This document shows positions 16,417 to 26,024 of a DNA stretch of 64,000 nt, in pieces. The translations under genes were made by a program, and so were the position numbers. The DNA is from Paenibacillus prosopidis. GTDB taxonomy: Bacteria > Bacillota > Bacilli > Paenibacillales > Paenibacillaceae. The stretch's first letter is position 1. Each line of letters starts with the position of its first letter. The notes below the pieces were generated by a model. The model was given only the letters and a program-made list of their open reading frames with translations, had not been told where the DNA came from and made no database searches. Location: the NCBI RefSeq assembly GCF_003337375.1, contig NZ_QPJD01000006.1, positions 165,163-229,162 of the forward strand, read 5' to 3'.

Positions 16417-19152
16417 ATGAGGTTTACGATTGGAAAGAAAATATTTACGGGTTTTTTATCAGCGGCTGTTTTACTCGGCGCTGCGAGCGGCCTCTCCTAT
16501 TACTTCATGAACAAAATCAATGATTCCTATACCGATTTAATTAACCGGCGGGTAACGATTCTTACCGCCACCAAGGATATTCAGGTTTTGGCCTTGCAGC
16601 AAACGAACGGTTTGCGGGGCTATCTGCTGACGCAAAGTCCGGAATTTATTAATGAACTTGAAACGGCAAACGAGCAATTAAACGTTCGGATTGAACAAAC
16701 AGGAAGTCTTGTGACCCAGCCGGAAAGTAAAGACTCCGTGCAAAAGTTAACAAGCTTAAACCGTCAATTCAAAGAGAACTATGAACAGCTGCTGGCCAAT
16801 TATGAGAAGGATCGGAATCAAGAGGAAGCCTTGAATTATTTCAAAACGAAAGTGCTGCCTTTGGGGATCCAACTGGGACCGCTGGCCAAGTCAATCATGG
16901 ACCGTCAGCAGCAAATATTGAACCAAGGAATACAAATGAATACGGAAATGGTTAAACAAGCCAATGAAGCTGCCTTCTTATTAAGCATTCTTGCATTTAT
17001 TCTGACCCTATTGATCGGATTTGTCATAACGCGGCACATCACGGGCAATTTATTTAAAATCACAAAGGTGATGGCGGGTGTTACTTCAAATTCTGGCTTG
17101 AGAACAAGATTGCCGCGTATTGATGTCCGTACCCGGGATGAAATTGGCGAGATTTCCTATACCTTCAATGAAATGGCTATAGCGCTCGAAAATTATTCAA
17201 CCCAAGAGCAGGAAAAAAGTATGCTCGAAACAAACATTGCGGAAATGGCTACGATGTATCAAGGGATCCATGATTTAAATGCGCTCGCGCAGCTGTTCAT
17301 TACCAAGATTACGCCGATGACGGGTTCAAGCTGCGGTGTGTTTTATATCAAGCAGGGCTCCGGGGACAGGCAGCGGCTTCAAAGGCTGGCCGGCTATGCC
17401 GACAACCGGCAGGAGATTGGTTTCGAAAGCTTTCTTTTCGGAGAAGGACTTGTCGGGCAATGCGCTTTGGAAAACCGGACCATCATGCTCTCCGACATTC
17501 CGGAGCATTATATTCAAATCGTCTCGGGGACCGGGAAAGCATCGCCTTCGAACTTGATCATCATGCCGGTGGAATATGAAGGACAAGTCGTTGCTGTCAT
17601 CGAATTGGCCTCGTTTACGAAGTTCAGCAAGGCCCAGCAAACGTTATTGCAGCAAGTTTTGAACCATGCCGGGATTACGATTAACAGTATTGCAGGCCGC
17701 ATGCAGGTGGAAAGACTGCTGCAGGAATCGCAGGCTTTAACGGAAGAACTGCAGAATCAGTCCGAGGAGCTTCGATTGCAGCAGGAAGAACTCAGAAGGA
17801 TCAACGGTCAGCTGGAAGAGCAGTATAAAAAATCCGAACAAAAGACCAAGGAATTGGAAATTACGAAAATGGAGCTTGAAGAGAAGGCCGATCAGCTTGC
17901 GCTCAGCTCCCGGTATAAATCGGAATTTCTGGCCAATATGTCGCATGAATTGCGAACGCCGCTTAACAGCTTGCTAATCCTGTCGGGCCTGCTTGCCGAA
18001 AATGCCGATGGCAATCTGAGGGCGAATCAAGTGAAGTACGCTCAAACGATCCATTCATCAGGAAATGACTTGTTGCATTTGATCAATGACATCCTTGATT
18101 TATCCAAAGTCGAGTCGGGAAAAATCGAGATCGTCCCTGATGAAATCAGCTTGACGTACATCTGCCATTTTGCGGAGCTTGAATTCCTTCAGGTCGCGCA
18201 GCAGAAGGGACTGAAATTTACGACAGAGCTGGATGCCGGACTGCCGCCGACTATTTGTACCGATACGCACCGATTAATGCAAATTTTGAGGAATTTATTA
18301 GCTAACGCCTTCAAATTTACGGAACATGGTGAAGTGGCACTTCGCATACATAAAGCGGACAAAGAGATTTTATCCGGTTATCGCGGTCGGATAGATCTGG
18401 AGTCGGCCGTTGCCTTTTCCATATCGGACACAGGCATCGGAATTCCGGAAGAGAAGCTGAGCCTCGTATTTCAGGCGTTTCAGCAAGAGGACGGAACGAC
18501 CAGCCGGAAATACGGAGGGACGGGATTGGGGCTTTCGATCAGCCGGGAACTGGCTCATTTGTTGGATGGATTCATTGAGGTTAGCAGCGATAAGGGGAAA
18601 GGAAGCACTTTTACGCTCCTATTACCTGGTATTGTAGGGGGCCAGGCAGCCGGAACTCCGATTTATAACGATGAAGCCGACGCAGCTCATGTTGAAGTTA
18701 CCGAAAACGAAGAAAAGGCTCCTTTATTACAGCTTGAGGATACCGCCTTCGCAGGTAAGAAAATCTTAATTGTCGATGACGACATGCGCAATATATTTGC
18801 TATCACAACCGCCTTGGAAAACAAAAAAATGAAGGTGGTGTTTGCGGAAAACGGAAGAGAAGGCATTAGGGTCCTGCAAGAAAATCCGGATATCGATCTT
18901 ATCCTTATGGATATTATGCTGCCGGAGATGGACGGATATGAAGCGATGCGTACGATACGGCAAATACCGGAATTCCAGTCTATGCCGGTTATTGCGCTTA
19001 CGGCGAAGGCCATGAAGGATGACAAAGAGAAATGTATGGAGGCCGGCGCCTCGGATTACATCAGCAAACCTGTGAGCTTGGAGCAGCTTTTCTCGCTCAT
19101 GCAGGTTTGGCTGTACAGACAGGCGGGATCATATGAGCAGCAAACCGTTTGA
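16417..19152 (+). CDS. Membrane hybrid sensor histidine kinase (CHASE3-HAMP-GAF-HisKA-HATPase-REC)
   Basis: A 911-residue protein. A first membrane helix (about 8-30), a CHASE3-like four-helix sensor (40-180), a second helix (187-207), HAMP, GAF (about 285-430) and a coiled coil come first. HisKA follows with SHELRTP (H510), then an HATPase domain with DTGIGIP and GGTGLGLSIS, and a C-terminal receiver with DDDMRN and the phosphorylatable Asp in LMDIMLP (about 831). It senses an unknown signal and passes phosphate to its own receiver. The ATG is preceded by GGCGGTGA. Its end overlaps cheR by 20 bases. Confidence 0.92.
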   Translation: MRFTIGKKIFTGFLSAAVLLGAASGLSYYFMNKINDSYTDLINRRVTILTATKDIQVLALQQTNGLRGYLLTQSPEFINELETANEQLNVRIEQTGSLVTQPESKDSVQKLTSLNRQFKENYEQLLANYEKDRNQEEALNYFKTKVLPLGIQLGPLAKSIMDRQQQILNQGIQMNTEMVKQANEAAFLLSILAFILTLLIGFVITRHITGNLFKITKVMAGVTSNSGLRTRLPRIDVRTRDEIGEISYTFNEMAIALENYSTQEQEKSMLETNIAEMATMYQGIHDLNALAQLFITKITPMTGSSCGVFYIKQGSGDRQRLQRLAGYADNRQEIGFESFLFGEGLVGQCALENRTIMLSDIPEHYIQIVSGTGKASPSNLIIMPVEYEGQVVAVIELASFTKFSKAQQTLLQQVLNHAGITINSIAGRMQVERLLQESQALTEELQNQSEELRLQQEELRRINGQLEEQYKKSEQKTKELEITKMELEEKADQLALSSRYKSEFLANMSHELRTPLNSLLILSGLLAENADGNLRANQVKYAQTIHSSGNDLLHLINDILDLSKVESGKIEIVPDEISLTYICHFAELEFLQVAQQKGLKFTTELDAGLPPTICTDTHRLMQILRNLLANAFKFTEHGEVALRIHKADKEILSGYRGRIDLESAVAFSISDTGIGIPEEKLSLVFQAFQQEDGTTSRKYGGTGLGLSISRELAHLLDGFIEVSSDKGKGSTFTLLLPGIVGGQAAGTPIYNDEADAAHVEVTENEEKAPLLQLEDTAFAGKKILIVDDDMRNIFAITTALENKKMKVVFAENGREGIRVLQENPDIDLILMDIMLPEMDGYEAMRTIRQIPEFQSMPVIALTAKAMKDDKEKCMEAGASDYISKPVSLEQLFSLMQVWLYRQAGSYEQQTV

Positions 19153-19999
19153 CCTTTACACGACGAATGAAGCGGAAGAAATTGCCGAGCTGGAAAGGAT
19201 CGAAATGGAATTGTTTCTGGAAGCTATTTTTAGGCATTATGGCTGCGACTTCAGAAACTATGTGACCCCTTCGATTCGGCGTCGAATTTGGCATCGAATC
19301 CACGCCGAAAGTTTGTCGACCGTATCCGGTCTTCAGGAGAAGGTTCTGCATGATCGCCGGGTCTTAAAGAAGCTGCTGTCGGACTTCTCCATTAACGTGA
19401 CCGAAATGTTTCGAGACCCGAATTTTTTTGCGGCCTTCCGGAAAAAAATCGTACCGTTGCTTAAAGACTATCCTTCTATAAGGATTTGGCACGCAGGCTG
19501 CTCAACAGGCGAAGAGGTCTATTCGATGTCCATTCTTTTGCACGAGGAAGGCCTGCATCACAAAACGAGAATATATGCCACGGATATGAATGAAGATGTC
19601 ATTGAAGAAGCCAAAAATGGCGCTTTCCCACTCGAAAAAATGCAAACTTACACAAAAAATTATGTAAATGCCGGGGGGACGAAAGCCTTTTCCGAATATT
19701 ACACCGTAAAACACGAACGAGCCGTTTTCCACCCTTTTTTGAGTGAAAATATCGTTTTTGCCCAGCATAATTTAGCCGTCGACGGCTCGTTTAATGAATT
19801 TCATGTTATTATTTGCCGTAATGTTATGATTTATTTTAACCATATATTGCTGAATCGTGTTCATAATTTGTTCTACGAAAGTTTGGTCTGCTCCGGATTT
19901 TTGGGACTCGGGAATAAGGAAAGCATTGCTTTCACCAGTCAAACAGCGAATTATGAGGAGATGGATGCGAATGAAAAACTTTATCGAAAAATTAAGTAG
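19133..19999 (+). CDS. CheR-type protein-glutamate methyltransferase
   Basis: The 288-residue protein has the CheR N-terminal helical part (YVTPSIRRRIWHRI) and the SAM-binding domain with AGCSTGEEVYSM, YATDMNEDVI and VIICRNVMIYF. CheR methylates chemoreceptors, but here it sits between two histidine kinases with no CheB or receptor gene. It may modify a sensor kinase in this cluster instead. It overlaps the genes on both sides, which implies translational coupling. Confidence 0.9.
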   Translation: MSSKPFDLYTTNEAEEIAELERIEMELFLEAIFRHYGCDFRNYVTPSIRRRIWHRIHAESLSTVSGLQEKVLHDRRVLKKLLSDFSINVTEMFRDPNFFAAFRKKIVPLLKDYPSIRIWHAGCSTGEEVYSMSILLHEEGLHHKTRIYATDMNEDVIEEAKNGAFPLEKMQTYTKNYVNAGGTKAFSEYYTVKHERAVFHPFLSENIVFAQHNLAVDGSFNEFHVIICRNVMIYFNHILLNRVHNLFYESLVCSGFLGLGNKESIAFTSQTANYEEMDANEKLYRKIK

Positions 20000-21749
20000 C
20001 GGCATTCAAAAAGTTAATATTTTACTGGTAGATGACCGCCCTGAAAATTTACTGGCACTCGAGGCTCTATTGGACTCCCCTCATTATCGCTTGTTCAGTG
20101 CAAACTCCGGCGAGGAAGCATTGAAGTATGTTCTTTCTGAAAACTTTGCGGTTATTTTATTAGATGTGCAAATGCCTGGTCTAAACGGGTTTCAAACGGC
20201 AAGCCTCATCAAATCAAGAGAAAAATCGAAGCAAATCCCGATCATTTTTGTAACTGCAATCAGTCAGGCTATGGAGCATGTCAAGCACGGTTATTCCGTA
20301 GGCGCGATTGACTATATATTCAAACCTTTCCATCCCGAAACCTTAAAAATGAAAATAGAAGCGTTCGTGAAAATGCATCAATATCAGGAGCAGATTAAGC
20401 TTCAGAACGAATTATTGAAAGCGATCGGTGAAACATCCAGCGATACCATCGTTACTACCGACGGGGAAGGGAAAATGTTAACCGTAAGTTCCGCAGTGAC
20501 ACGGATGTTCGGCTACCACCCCGAAGAGTTAATTGGCCAGCCTATCGATAACCTTGTCCCATCGTTGTTTTCCTATTTTTCAGAGGAGCAAGGATTAAGA
20601 AAGATCATTGAAACCTCGGGATTGCGCAAAGATACAGGTATATTCCCGGCCGACATCCAGACAGGAGAAGCAAGCATAGAAGGTCAGCGCATATGCGTCT
20701 TTTCTATCCGCGACGTGACCGAACGCAAGCTGATGGAGGAGGAACGTTTCCGTAAAATATTCGATGCGACTCCTAATTTAGTTTCCTTGAGATCGCTTAA
20801 GGACCACAGATATATTAATGTGAATGAAAGTCTGCTGAACGCTACCGGTTATTGCCAAGAGGAGGTAATCAACCAAACTACGGATGTGCTGCAATATATT
20901 GTTGCTTCTGATGAAAAGGGGGGAGTTGAGGATTTATCTGGATCGGGGAAACAGGACAAAAATGTAAGAATTAGTTATATGACGAAATCAGGTGATATGC
21001 GTGAAGGATTAATGTCGTCTGAAATTATGGAAATACATGGCGAACAATGCCTGCTTAGTGTAGTGACGGATATTACGGACCGTCTGTTTCTTGAGAAGGA
21101 AATGGTCAGGCTGGACCGACTTAATTTAACGGGGGAAATGGCAGCTGGGATTGTGCACGAAATCCGTAATCCGATGACAACTGTGCGCGGTTTCCTACAA
21201 TTGTCAAAAAGCCGTCCGTCAGCGGAATATACAGACATTATGATTGAGGAACTGGACCGGGCTCATAACATCGTGACGGAGTTTCTCGCCGTTGCTAGCA
21301 TTAACCCGACGAATCGTAAAATAAAGCAGCTGAATGCAGTGGTAGAAGCGCTATTTCCGTTAATCCAGTCGAAGGCAATGTGCGATAATCATCATGTCAA
21401 GCTTGAGCTAGGAGATTGCCCTGACTTGAAATTGGATGAAAAGGAAATTCGCCAGCTGCTTTTAAATCTCGCGCTCAACGGTTTGGACGCGATGCCTGCC
21501 GGAGGAATATTAACTATTAAATCGTACAAGGAAGAAAATGAGGTCGTCCTGGAGGTAAGGGATCAAGGCTGCGGGATCAAAGAAGAGCTGATTCCAAAAT
21601 TAGGGACCCCTTTTTTCAGTACAAAAGCGAATGGCACCGGGCTCGGATTATCCGTAAGCTATGGCGTTGCCGCCCGGCACGATGCGGTTATTAAAGTGAA
21701 GACAAGCGAAAAGGGAACGATATTTTATGTTCACTTCAGGTTGCATTAA
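19971..21749 (+). CDS. Receiver-PAS-PAS histidine kinase, sporulation-kinase-like
   Basis: The protein has 592 residues and no membrane segments. Order: receiver (LVDDRPEN, Asp65 in LLDVQMPG, Lys in FKPF), two PAS domains (about 150-270 and 275-385), HisKA with HEIRNPMTTVRGFLQL (His near 396), and an HATPase domain with GTGLGLSVS. The HisKA motif is like those of Bacillus/Paenibacillus Kin phosphorelay kinases. The start at ATG 19971 is chosen because GAGGAG ends 10 bases before it; ATG 19965 is also possible. It overlaps cheR by 29 bases. It may receive phosphate from the upstream hybrid kinase. Confidence 0.88.
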   Translation: MKNFIEKLSSGIQKVNILLVDDRPENLLALEALLDSPHYRLFSANSGEEALKYVLSENFAVILLDVQMPGLNGFQTASLIKSREKSKQIPIIFVTAISQAMEHVKHGYSVGAIDYIFKPFHPETLKMKIEAFVKMHQYQEQIKLQNELLKAIGETSSDTIVTTDGEGKMLTVSSAVTRMFGYHPEELIGQPIDNLVPSLFSYFSEEQGLRKIIETSGLRKDTGIFPADIQTGEASIEGQRICVFSIRDVTERKLMEEERFRKIFDATPNLVSLRSLKDHRYINVNESLLNATGYCQEEVINQTTDVLQYIVASDEKGGVEDLSGSGKQDKNVRISYMTKSGDMREGLMSSEIMEIHGEQCLLSVVTDITDRLFLEKEMVRLDRLNLTGEMAAGIVHEIRNPMTTVRGFLQLSKSRPSAEYTDIMIEELDRAHNIVTEFLAVASINPTNRKIKQLNAVVEALFPLIQSKAMCDNHHVKLELGDCPDLKLDEKEIRQLLLNLALNGLDAMPAGGILTIKSYKEENEVVLEVRDQGCGIKEELIPKLGTPFFSTKANGTGLGLSVSYGVAARHDAVIKVKTSEKGTIFYVHFRLH

Positions 21750-21777
21750 TCAAAATTATATAAAAATTTATGGAAGA

Positions 21778-21814
21778 ATCAAACGTTTTCATTTACTTTA
21801 AAGTCTGTTATTCT
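21778..21814 (+). promoter_or_regulatory. Putative lacI promoter with cre-like site
   Basis: TTTTCA (21786-21791) and TATTCT (21809-21814) are 17 bases apart. ATCAAACGTTTTCA (21778-21791) overlaps the -35 and resembles a CcpA cre or other LacI-family operator, with one mismatch. Confidence 0.45.
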
Positions 21815-21852
21815 ACTGAGGTATGAATTAATGGGCTGAGGGGTGAGCAACT

Positions 21853-22923
21853 ATCAAACCGGTTACTGTTTATGATATCGCTAGGGAAGCTAACGTCTCA
21901 GTAGCCACTGTGTCGCGCGTGCTTAACAACACGGCTCCTGTAAAAAAGTCGACGAGAGATCGAATTACGGAGCTGATCAACAAGTATCAGTTTCAGCCGA
22001 ACGCGCTTGCCAGAAGCTTATTTAAGAAGGAGACCGGTATGATCGGCGTGATCCTGCCGGACATTACAAACCCGTTTTTTCCAGAGGTGCTTTCCGGACT
22101 CGATCAGGAAGCAAGAAACAAGGGGTATACGTTTTTCCTTTGCGATACCGTGTCGACGAATACGAATGGGGATTCTGGGGAACAATACGTGCGCGAATCA
22201 GAGTATTTGAATATTCTCGTCGAGAAGCAGGTCGATGGGATTATCATGCTCGGAGGCCGAATCAACTTGGCCAAACCAAGCGCGGAATTAGTGAATGAGG
22301 TCGTTGAGGTCTGCAAGCGCGTGCCGGTGCTGTTGATTAATGGAAATCTTCCTGGTGAGGGCATGAACCGCGTTTATGCCGATGAGAAGGTGGGTGCGGA
22401 GCTGGCGACACAGCATTTAATTGATCTGGGTCACCGTGATATAGCGTTCGTTGGCGGTTACAGGCATATGTCAAACACGCTTCAGCGTATCCAGAGCTTT
22501 GTCAAAACGATGGAAAAAAACGGATTGAAGGTTCGAAAGGAATGGATGCTGGACGGAGGATTTTCCGTAGAAAGCGGCAAAGCATTTTTGAATATTCTTC
22601 TTGGCCTGCCTGAGCGTCCGACAGCTGTTTTTTGCGCGAATGATCTTGTTGCCATCGGGGTTATGAAGGCGGCAAATAAAGCGGGACTTCGGGTGCCGCA
22701 TGATTTATCACTTGTCGGGTTTGACGATATTCCCTATGCATCTAACAGCATTCCTGAATTGACTACCGTCTCATTAAAATGCTATGACGTAGGTCGAAAC
22801 GCGGCTGATTTGCTCCACCAAATGATCACCAAGAACAAGGTCAGCAGAAATACCAAAGTAAGACCTGAGCTGATTGTTAGAGAGTCTACAGCCCCTCCTG
22901 GCGGGAAAGGACTAAAGGCATAG
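21853..22923 (+). CDS. LacI-family transcriptional regulator, apparent AUC start
   Basis: The 356-residue LacI/GalR protein begins with the helix-turn-helix KPVTVYDIAREANVSVATVS, followed by the hinge (NALARSLFKKE) and a periplasmic-binding-protein-like sensor domain. The HTH lies upstream of the first standard start codon (GTG 21910), which would cut it in half. In frame, the stop TGA at 21844-21846 and the HTH are separated only by GCA ACT ATC. GAGGGGTGA ends 7 bases before ATC 21853, the exact place for a start. So translation probably uses AUC, or the gene is weakened. It lies just before the GH35 operon and is the likely repressor of it. Confidence 0.8.
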   Translation: MKPVTVYDIAREANVSVATVSRVLNNTAPVKKSTRDRITELINKYQFQPNALARSLFKKETGMIGVILPDITNPFFPEVLSGLDQEARNKGYTFFLCDTVSTNTNGDSGEQYVRESEYLNILVEKQVDGIIMLGGRINLAKPSAELVNEVVEVCKRVPVLLINGNLPGEGMNRVYADEKVGAELATQHLIDLGHRDIAFVGGYRHMSNTLQRIQSFVKTMEKNGLKVRKEWMLDGGFSVESGKAFLNILLGLPERPTAVFCANDLVAIGVMKAANKAGLRVPHDLSLVGFDDIPYASNSIPELTTVSLKCYDVGRNAADLLHQMITKNKVSRNTKVRPELIVRESTAPPGGKGLKA

Positions 22924-22941
22924 ATTCGTTATAAAAAAATA

Positions 22942-22970
22942 TTGACAACGCTTACAATGTCGAATAGAAT
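22942..22970 (+). promoter_or_regulatory. GH35 operon promoter with cre site
   Basis: TTGACA (22942-22947), a 17-base spacer and TAGAAT (22965-22970) form a strong promoter. On the minus strand TTGTAAGCGTTGTCA (22943-22957) fits the CcpA cre consensus WTGNAANCGNWNNCW and covers the -35, suggesting catabolite repression. Confidence 0.7.
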
Positions 22971-23008
22971 CAAGGTGTCTAAAGTTTACGGACTGACGCG
23001 GAATCAAA

Positions 23009-23022
23009 TGTAACCCGTTACA
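23009..23022. promoter_or_regulatory. LacI-type operator 1
   Basis: TGTAACCCGTTACA, a 14-base dyad, lies about 32 bases downstream of the predicted start site of the GH35 transcript. It matches the two sites at 23143-23170. Confidence 0.6.
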
Positions 23023-23142
23023 TGCTGCTGCAATATCTAATTATTTTTATACTAGTCCCAACACAAATACACATCAGAATACCGTAGTGAAAAACAATTG
23101 TTGTTTATATCGGTTTATGAGTGTATTTATTTTGTTTAAAAA

Positions 23143-23170
23143 TGTAACGGGTTTCATGAAACGGGTTACA
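23143..23170. promoter_or_regulatory. Two abutting LacI-type operators
   Basis: TGTAACGGGTTTCA (23143-23156) and TGAAACGGGTTACA (23157-23170) touch end to end and are near mirror images, giving a 28-base near-palindrome. They share TGWAACSSGTTWCA with the site at 23009. They end 40 bases before the GH35 start codon and could act as a roadblock or with operator 1 by looping. Confidence 0.6.
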
Positions 23171-23209
23171 TTTTTCGAGTTTTTAACCCATTTATTTGGA
23201 GGTTGTGAC

Positions 23210-25999
23210 ATGAGCATGGAAACCCAGGCAAGGACGGTTGTCGAATTCGAAGCAGAAGCCGTACGTATCCACAATAAACCTCACATTCTGCTGTGCGCAT
23301 CGCTTTTTTACTTCCGTATTCCGAGAGCGCTGTGGAAGGAGCGGATGGAACAGTTAAAAGACTTCGGCTACAACAGCATTGATGTCTACTTTCCATGGAA
23401 TTACCATGAACCGGAGGAAGGGGAGTGGGATTTCAGCGGTGAACGGGACGTTGCCGCATTTCTGGCTGCCGCTGCGGAAGCGGGCCTATGGGTAGTCGCC
23501 AGACCTGGTCCTTACATTTGTTCCGAATGGGACGGCGGGGCTCTTCCGGCGTATCTGCTCGCTAAAGAAGGCATGAAGCTTCGCGACAATGATTCAGAAT
23601 ATTTGCATTATGTTTCTGGGTGGTTTGACCGGATTTTGCCTTTGCTGAAGACAAACCAAGCGGGAGAGGGCGGTACGGTTATTGCTGTTCAGCTCGATAA
23701 TGAGCTTGATTTCTACGGCTGTACCGACCCCGAAGGTTATATTGCAGCACTTCGCGATATGGCGCTTAGCCATGGCATTAAGGTTCCGATATTTGCCTGC
23801 GCGGGCCAAGGCGGGCTGCTGCAAGCATCGGGACTCGCAGAGGACGTCGTTCCAACCTGCAACTTTTATCCGGACAATCGGGATCCTGAATTCGAAGAGA
23901 AGGTGCTGCACTACCGTGATCTGTTAGCGGGAATGGGTTATCCGCTTCTCGTAACGGAGACGAACCGGGCGCATTACCTGCTTCGGAGACTTCTCTCTTG
24001 CGGAGCGAAGCTGCTGGGACCCTACCTTCAGGTGTCAGGTACGGATTTTGGCTTTACGAACGCGACGAACAACTGGGGTAAACCGCTGGCGTTCATGACC
24101 TCTGACTATGATTTCGGCGGCATGATCTCGCCGGAAGGGCATATCCGGGAGGAGGCATACGAAGGCAGGCTCCTTAGCCGGCTAATAGATGCCTATGGCG
24201 CTGCGCTGGCGGAAGCTTCAGTAGCAAGCACTTCCTCCGGTGCAATATCTCTTGCAGGAGAATGTAAGAACGTGATTGGACCTTATGCCCTGGAGCTTAA
24301 GGGAGGCGGCAGCCTTCTGTTTGTAACGAATCTTGAAGACATCGATAGAGAGATTGCAATCGTACCGGCTAACGAGCCGGCAAAAGGAGCTTTCAAATTG
24401 AGAGCCGGACGTTCGCTTTCGCTGCCTTTTCAAGTACCGCTTGCAACATGGGGATTCGAGGGGCGGCTGGAAAGTTCGACCGCTGAGCTTTACATGGCCG
24501 AGGGGGGAGCGGCTGGATCGCTGCTCGCGTTTCATACCGAAGGCAGGGGGGAAATCATTCTTCTAATCGATAGGCCTCTCGAGGTTGAATCGGTGAATGC
24601 AGCGGCCGAATATCGCGATGAACGGCTTGTTGTAGCCTTTGATGGAAAAGATGAAGCGTCCTGTTCGATTCATTTTCATAGCGGCCGTGAGCTGAAGCTT
24701 TTCATAAGTGATCGTTTGAAAGCGCTTTATACGGAGGGTGTGGATGAGACCGGGACGCTTAAATTCGGGGAGCCGTATCGATATCCGGACAGCCCGGAAG
24801 AAGCGGCGGCTGAATGGAAGCTAAGCGAGCTCGATGCTTCGCAGCCGATGACGGACGTGAATAAGCGGATTTCGCGGGAGAAGGCGGATTTTCTGGAGCG
24901 CGAAGGTGTCTTCCGGGGTTATGCCTGGTATGAAGCAGATGTTCAGGTACCGGACGGTAAAACGGTGGAGGGAGTACTGATCCGTCAGGGCAGTGATGTG
25001 ATATCGCTGTATACGGGAGACAGATATGCAGGTACGGTGACGCCGGGAGGCGGAAGCTCCTTCATACCGCTGAGCGGTGGCCTTCAGGGTGAAAGGCTGA
25101 GCGCGAGAGTGGAGATTTGGGGACATTCAAACTTCGATGACGTCCGTCTCCCCGGTCTTCGCCTGCAAGCGATGAAAGGAATAAAAGGGATGTCGGCCGT
25201 AACGGAGGTTCGCGAGCTCACCCGGAATTGGAGCGTGTACCGTGCATCGGATCGAACGCTGCCTGAGGAGCTTACGGATCCAATCGACTGCAGCATGTGG
25301 CCAATTGTGAACTTTGGAGGCTGGATGTCTCCGGATCACCCCGCATTCGAGTACTACCGGAGGTCATTCACAGCATCCGGGGATGCGAACTCGTGGACAC
25401 TGCATTTTAAAGACCTCCAGTCTCTCGCAAGGTTGTTCGTGAATGGGAAGGAAATTGGAACAGTGAATCCTTTCGATCCTTATATCGACATATCGGCGTT
25501 CGTATCGGCTGGGCAAACGGTCCAGCTAATGGTATACGTCGAGAGGGTGCTTGGCTTGTCGGCAGGAAGAGTGCACTTGTATGAAGGGGTTGAAGCCGAA
25601 GGATGGACGGTGAGTGCAGCGGAGGAAGAAGAGCTACTCACTCATGCCGGACTTCTGAAAGAGTACGCTTCGTCAGTGCAGCTGCCCGTTGCCTTGGAGC
25701 CGGGAGCGACAGCATGGTTGTATGCATCTACTGTCAATTCGGATGCGGGCAAAGGATGGCGCGCTAAAGTTACCGGTACCGGACTCAAGCTGACCGTATT
25801 TCTGGAGGATCGCATCGTTGGCCGGCTTTGGCTTCCATGCGGGTCAGATCGGCCTGTTCTAACGGGCGGCAGCCCGGACTCCTTTTATTTGCCTGGAGCC
25901 TGGTATCAAGAAGGGAAGGGCAGACTCTCGATAATGCTGGAAGCGGTTGACCGAAATCAGCAGGGACGTTTGGAATCGATTCAATTCATTTCTGTTTAG
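23210..25999 (+). CDS. Glycoside hydrolase family 35 beta-galactosidase
   Basis: The 929-residue protein has no signal peptide, so it probably acts in the cytoplasm. The GH35 TIM barrel is N-terminal: RIPRALWKERMEQLKDFG, then VARPGPYICSEWDGG, VQLDNEL with the likely acid/base E165 and VTETNRAHY with the likely nucleophile E250. Beta-sandwich domains follow. The start at ATG 23210 is chosen because GGAGG lies 8 bases before it. Family members remove beta-galactosyl units from galactans or oligosaccharides. It heads an operon with two permeases and a binding protein. Confidence 0.88.
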   Translation: MSMETQARTVVEFEAEAVRIHNKPHILLCASLFYFRIPRALWKERMEQLKDFGYNSIDVYFPWNYHEPEEGEWDFSGERDVAAFLAAAAEAGLWVVARPGPYICSEWDGGALPAYLLAKEGMKLRDNDSEYLHYVSGWFDRILPLLKTNQAGEGGTVIAVQLDNELDFYGCTDPEGYIAALRDMALSHGIKVPIFACAGQGGLLQASGLAEDVVPTCNFYPDNRDPEFEEKVLHYRDLLAGMGYPLLVTETNRAHYLLRRLLSCGAKLLGPYLQVSGTDFGFTNATNNWGKPLAFMTSDYDFGGMISPEGHIREEAYEGRLLSRLIDAYGAALAEASVASTSSGAISLAGECKNVIGPYALELKGGGSLLFVTNLEDIDREIAIVPANEPAKGAFKLRAGRSLSLPFQVPLATWGFEGRLESSTAELYMAEGGAAGSLLAFHTEGRGEIILLIDRPLEVESVNAAAEYRDERLVVAFDGKDEASCSIHFHSGRELKLFISDRLKALYTEGVDETGTLKFGEPYRYPDSPEEAAAEWKLSELDASQPMTDVNKRISREKADFLEREGVFRGYAWYEADVQVPDGKTVEGVLIRQGSDVISLYTGDRYAGTVTPGGGSSFIPLSGGLQGERLSARVEIWGHSNFDDVRLPGLRLQAMKGIKGMSAVTEVRELTRNWSVYRASDRTLPEELTDPIDCSMWPIVNFGGWMSPDHPAFEYYRRSFTASGDANSWTLHFKDLQSLARLFVNGKEIGTVNPFDPYIDISAFVSAGQTVQLMVYVERVLGLSAGRVHLYEGVEAEGWTVSAAEEEELLTHAGLLKEYASSVQLPVALEPGATAWLYASTVNSDAGKGWRAKVTGTGLKLTVFLEDRIVGRLWLPCGSDRPVLTGGSPDSFYLPGAWYQEGKGRLSIMLEAVDRNQQGRLESIQFISV

Positions 26000-26024
26000 A
26001 ACTTGATAACAAGGGGGGATTAAG

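Noticed and set aside
21910..22923. LacI regulator starting at GTG 21910
   Set aside because: This start removes most of the helix-turn-helix and has no ribosome site. The HTH is coded just upstream in the same frame.
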